Source of the DNA: an uncultured Bacteroidales bacterium
Lineage (GTDB): Bacteria; Bacteroidota; Bacteroidia; Bacteroidales; UBA932
Direction of reading: 5' to 3'
DNA: 15,337 nucleotides
Assembly: GCA_905235775.1 (NCBI GenBank)
Contig: CAJOMY010000023.1
Coordinates: forward strand, 1 to 15,337
Shown: piece after piece, positions 13,609 through 15,337 of the stretch
Layout: every line of letters starts with the position of its first letter
Position numbering within the stretch: position 1 is the stretch's first letter
Notes under the pieces: generated by a model
What the model was told of the DNA's origin: nothing
The model's input: the letters and a program-made list of their open reading frames with translations, nothing else
Database searches by the model: none
Translations under genes and position numbers: made by a program

Positions 13609-15156
13609 TTATTCCGCTACCTTCCAGTCGTCGATGCAGCGATGCTCCGTGGAGAAGCGGACGCCGATCTTGAAAATCTTGCGTTTATCGTCTGCGAACT
13701 GTCGGGCGTAGGACTTGTCTTCAATCTGTCGCAGGGCGGACTCGGCGGTGTCGTTAATCTTGATCTCGATGATGTAGACAAACCGCTGCGTACCGGCTAG
13801 GATGTCAATCCGTCCGTCAGAGGTGGACCCTTCCGTGCGGATGGAAAGGCTATCGGAGAGGAGCTCCAGGATGATGCTCATCGCGTACTGGAAATCCTTT
13901 TCGGCATCGCCCTGAATCTGGTAATTCTGTTTGGCAAAGAAAGCCTCCATCCGCTTCATGAAGTCCCCGGGTCGGCCGGAAAGAAGATCGTTTGACATCT
14001 GGCGGATCAGCAGACTGCCGGAGCCCCGGGCGGTCGTGTAGTAGTTCAGCAAAAAGGTAAGGAAGCCATGCTTGACTTCCAAGTTGGGGAAGCCGAGGGT
14101 ATAGATGCCGGAGACCTTGTTGTATTCCTTGATGGTGAGATAGCCGCTCTGGTACAGGAGCGGGATGGGGTTGTTGTAAATGGCATTGATCTCCGTCAGG
14201 AGGGAAGAGTCTGCTTGTTCCGAGGCAAGGCTTGTTACATCATAGTCTGTCTGCTTCATCACCTCGACCAAGAAGGAAGGGGTGCCTGTTTCTACCCAGT
14301 ATTCCTTGAATTTCAGGGAGTCGAAAGTGTTCAGAAGGCTGAAGGGGTTGTACAGTCCTTCTGTGTCCTCGCAGAAGTGGTACCCATCGTACATCTCAGC
14401 CAACTTGTCATAGGTCCCTTCCCGGGTCAAGCCGTTGGCTTCCGCCAATTCCTTGACGCTCTCATCAAAATATTTCTTCAGGTCTTTCTCTGAGATGCCG
14501 CAGATGTCCGTATAGCGGGCATCCATCGAGATGTCCTTCAGGTTGTTGAGGCCGCTGAAGACGCTGAGCTTGCCGATCTTGGTGACGCCGGTGAGGAAGC
14601 CGAACTTGATGCAGGCGTCCTTGGCTTTCATCACGCTGTAAAACCCTTGAAGAAGGCTGCGGAAAGATTCATTCAGCTTATCGTCGCCCAACGAGTCCAC
14701 AACAGGCTTGTCATACTCATCAATGAGAATTACAACGCCTGAACCGGTTTTTGTATATGCTGCATCGATGACGTCCTTGAAACGTGCTTCCGGAGACTCG
14801 AACTGAGGCTTGACGCCATAGCGGCCTTCTAACTTTACCAGATGCTGAAATAAGGTCTCTGTAAGGTCTGAAATGCTTTTGTACTGCTTTCCGCTCAGGT
14901 CAAACCGCAGCACGGGATACTGGATCCAGTCTTTCTCCAGCCCTGCGACGGCCAGGCCGTCGAAGAGCTCTTTCCTGCCGCTGAAATAAGCCTCCATCGT
15001 GGAGACCAGCAGGCTTTTGCCGAAGCGGCGGGGGCGGCTGAGGAAGTAATATCCTCCTTTCAGGGCCATCTTGTAAACAAGGTCTGTCTTGTCCACATAG
15101 ACGAAACCGTCTTTGCGGATTTTCTCGAAGTCTTGTATGCCAATCGGATAGAGCAT
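13609..15156 (-). CDS. AAA-ATPase_like / PD-(D/E)XK nuclease-like protein (PF09820 + PF08011 type)
   Basis: This 515-residue protein belongs to a large, often multi-copy Bacteroidota family formerly called DUF1703. The N-terminus is MLYPIGIQDFEKIRKDGFVYVDKT. Walker A is RPRRFGKSL (41-49) and Walker B is ILIDEYDKPV (143-152). A conserved middle region contains ICGISEKDL and AEMYDGYHFCED. The C-terminal PDDEXK-like core has GRIDIL with Asp451, IIEIK with Glu464 and Lys466, and a following ALRQIEDKSYARQF. All expected active residues are present, so the gene looks functional. ATG 15156 is chosen because the family begins MxYPIGIQDF and a promoter motif lies 27 bases upstream. A longer in-frame reading from 15252 would run through that promoter. 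Base composition is visibly less GC-rich than the gyrB operon, which suggests transfer or family amplification. The biological role is unknown; a role in genome defence or mobile-element biology is only speculation. Confidence 0.9.
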   Translation of the reverse strand: MLYPIGIQDFEKIRKDGFVYVDKTDLVYKMALKGGYYFLSRPRRFGKSLLVSTMEAYFSGRKELFDGLAVAGLEKDWIQYPVLRFDLSGKQYKSISDLTETLFQHLVKLEGRYGVKPQFESPEARFKDVIDAAYTKTGSGVVILIDEYDKPVVDSLGDDKLNESFRSLLQGFYSVMKAKDACIKFGFLTGVTKIGKLSVFSGLNNLKDISMDARYTDICGISEKDLKKYFDESVKELAEANGLTREGTYDKLAEMYDGYHFCEDTEGLYNPFSLLNTFDSLKFKEYWVETGTPSFLVEVMKQTDYDVTSLASEQADSSLLTEINAIYNNPIPLLYQSGYLTIKEYNKVSGIYTLGFPNLEVKHGFLTFLLNYYTTARGSGSLLIRQMSNDLLSGRPGDFMKRMEAFFAKQNYQIQGDAEKDFQYAMSIILELLSDSLSIRTEGSTSDGRIDILAGTQRFVYIIEIKINDTAESALRQIEDKSYARQFADDKRKIFKIGVRFSTEHRCIDDWKVAE

Positions 15157-15182
15157 AGGCCAAGGACATTTCCGTTTCCGGA

Positions 15183-15190
15183 CAAATATA
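15183..15190 (-). promoter_or_regulatory. Bacteroidota -7 promoter element for the AAA-ATPase_like gene
   Basis: The minus strand reads TATATTTG (consensus TAnnTTTG), ending 26 bases before the ATG at 15156. The local sequence is AT-rich. A clear -33 element was not seen. Confidence 0.6.
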
Positions 15191-15211
15191 CGCAAAATAG
15201 GGGATAATTCG

Positions 15212-15219
15212 TATCTTTG
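15212..15219 (+). promoter_or_regulatory. Orphan plus-strand -7 promoter element
   Basis: TATCTTTG on the plus strand matches TAnnTTTG exactly and points right, divergent from the element at 15183-15190. Only a 16-codon open frame (ATG 15229) lies downstream before the window ends, and the last visible gene is on the opposite strand. The promoter therefore has no evident target, perhaps because its gene was displaced. Confidence 0.45.
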
Positions 15220-15238
15220 CGCAGCGAAATGCATGCGT

Positions 15239-15248
15239 ACACTAGTGT
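15239..15248. repeat. Perfect 10-bp palindrome, possible mobile-element end
   Basis: ACACTAGTGT is its own reverse complement. It lies between the orphan promoter and an AT-rich run that leads to the stop codon of the minus-strand partial gene. It could be the boundary of an inserted element, but only one end is in view. Confidence 0.35.
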
Positions 15249-15268
15249 CCAATTAAATTTTTTAAAAA

Positions 15269-15337
15269 CTAAAATTTAAACGCAAACTCAAGTTGAACGA
15301 CGTTTTCGCATACATCCTCCAGGGTTTCGGGGCCAGC
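15269..15337 (-). CDS. C-terminal end of an unidentified minus-strand gene (partial)
   Basis: An open minus-strand frame enters from the right edge and stops at TAG (complement 15269-15271), leaving 22 residues that end DVCENVVQLEFAFKF. Two readings are possible. The last ten residues alternate hydrophobic and polar with a terminal Phe (V, L, F, F, F at odd positions), which is the classic closing strand of an outer-membrane beta-barrel. Alternatively, the short AT-rich tail and the palindrome just beyond the stop would fit a transposase at the edge of an insertion sequence. No family can be named from so little sequence. The gene is convergent with the orphan promoter at 15212. Confidence 0.4.
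   Translation of the reverse strand, partial: AGPETLEDVCENVVQLEFAFKF

Overview
The window looks like chromosomal DNA of a Bacteroidales-type bacterium (phylum Bacteroidota) with a GC-rich core. Three things point that way. Short AT-rich gaps carry the Bacteroidota -7 promoter element TAnnTTTG. GyrB lacks the large insert found in enterobacterial GyrB. The gene families are typical: FtsE-like ATPase, periplasmic TPR protein with an outer-membrane barrel, 7TM-HD phosphodiesterase, and AAA-ATPase_like/PDDEXK_9 protein. A Rikenellaceae/Alistipes-like relative is possible, but the genus cannot be fixed from this sequence.

Layout. (1) 1-991, minus strand: the N-terminal third of endonuclease III (nth) and an FtsE-type ABC ATPase, joined by an ATGA overlap. 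(2) 992-1074: a compact divergent promoter region. (3) 1075-5707, plus strand: a 991-residue secreted TPR protein overlapping an outer-membrane beta-barrel gene. (4) 5708-12936, plus strand: a probable five-gene operon from its own promoter, in the order gyrB, an alpha-oxoamine synthase family PLP enzyme, a short-chain dehydrogenase, a PgpH-like c-di-AMP phosphodiesterase, and trigger factor. Intergenic distances are 12, 35, 7 and -4 bases. (5) 12937-13608: a palindromic repeat followed by gene debris, namely a decayed, internally deleted and frameshifted copy of the next gene's family, then the tail of a probable beta-propeller protein. (6) 13609-15156, minus strand: an intact AAA-ATPase_like/PDDEXK_9 protein. 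(7) 15157-15337: two divergent promoter motifs, a 10-bp palindrome, and the last 22 codons of a minus-strand gene cut by the window edge.

How the genes fit together. The oxoamine synthase and the dehydrogenase are the two enzyme types needed to make a sphingoid or sulfonolipid (capnine-like) long-chain base: decarboxylative condensation of an amino acid with an acyl thioester, then reduction of the 3-keto group. Their neighbours serve DNA topology (gyrB), second-messenger turnover (pgpH) and nascent-chain folding (tig), so the operon looks like a growth or envelope housekeeping unit rather than a dedicated gene cluster.

The most unusual gene is trigger factor. It is 333 residues long and has the ribosome-binding and C-terminal chaperone parts, but the peptidyl-prolyl isomerase domain is replaced by a short acidic linker. 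A second notable point is that the dehydrogenase start codon lies inside a 24-base palindromic repeat whose outer bases match the repeat after tig. No RNA gene, CRISPR array or complete mobile element was seen.
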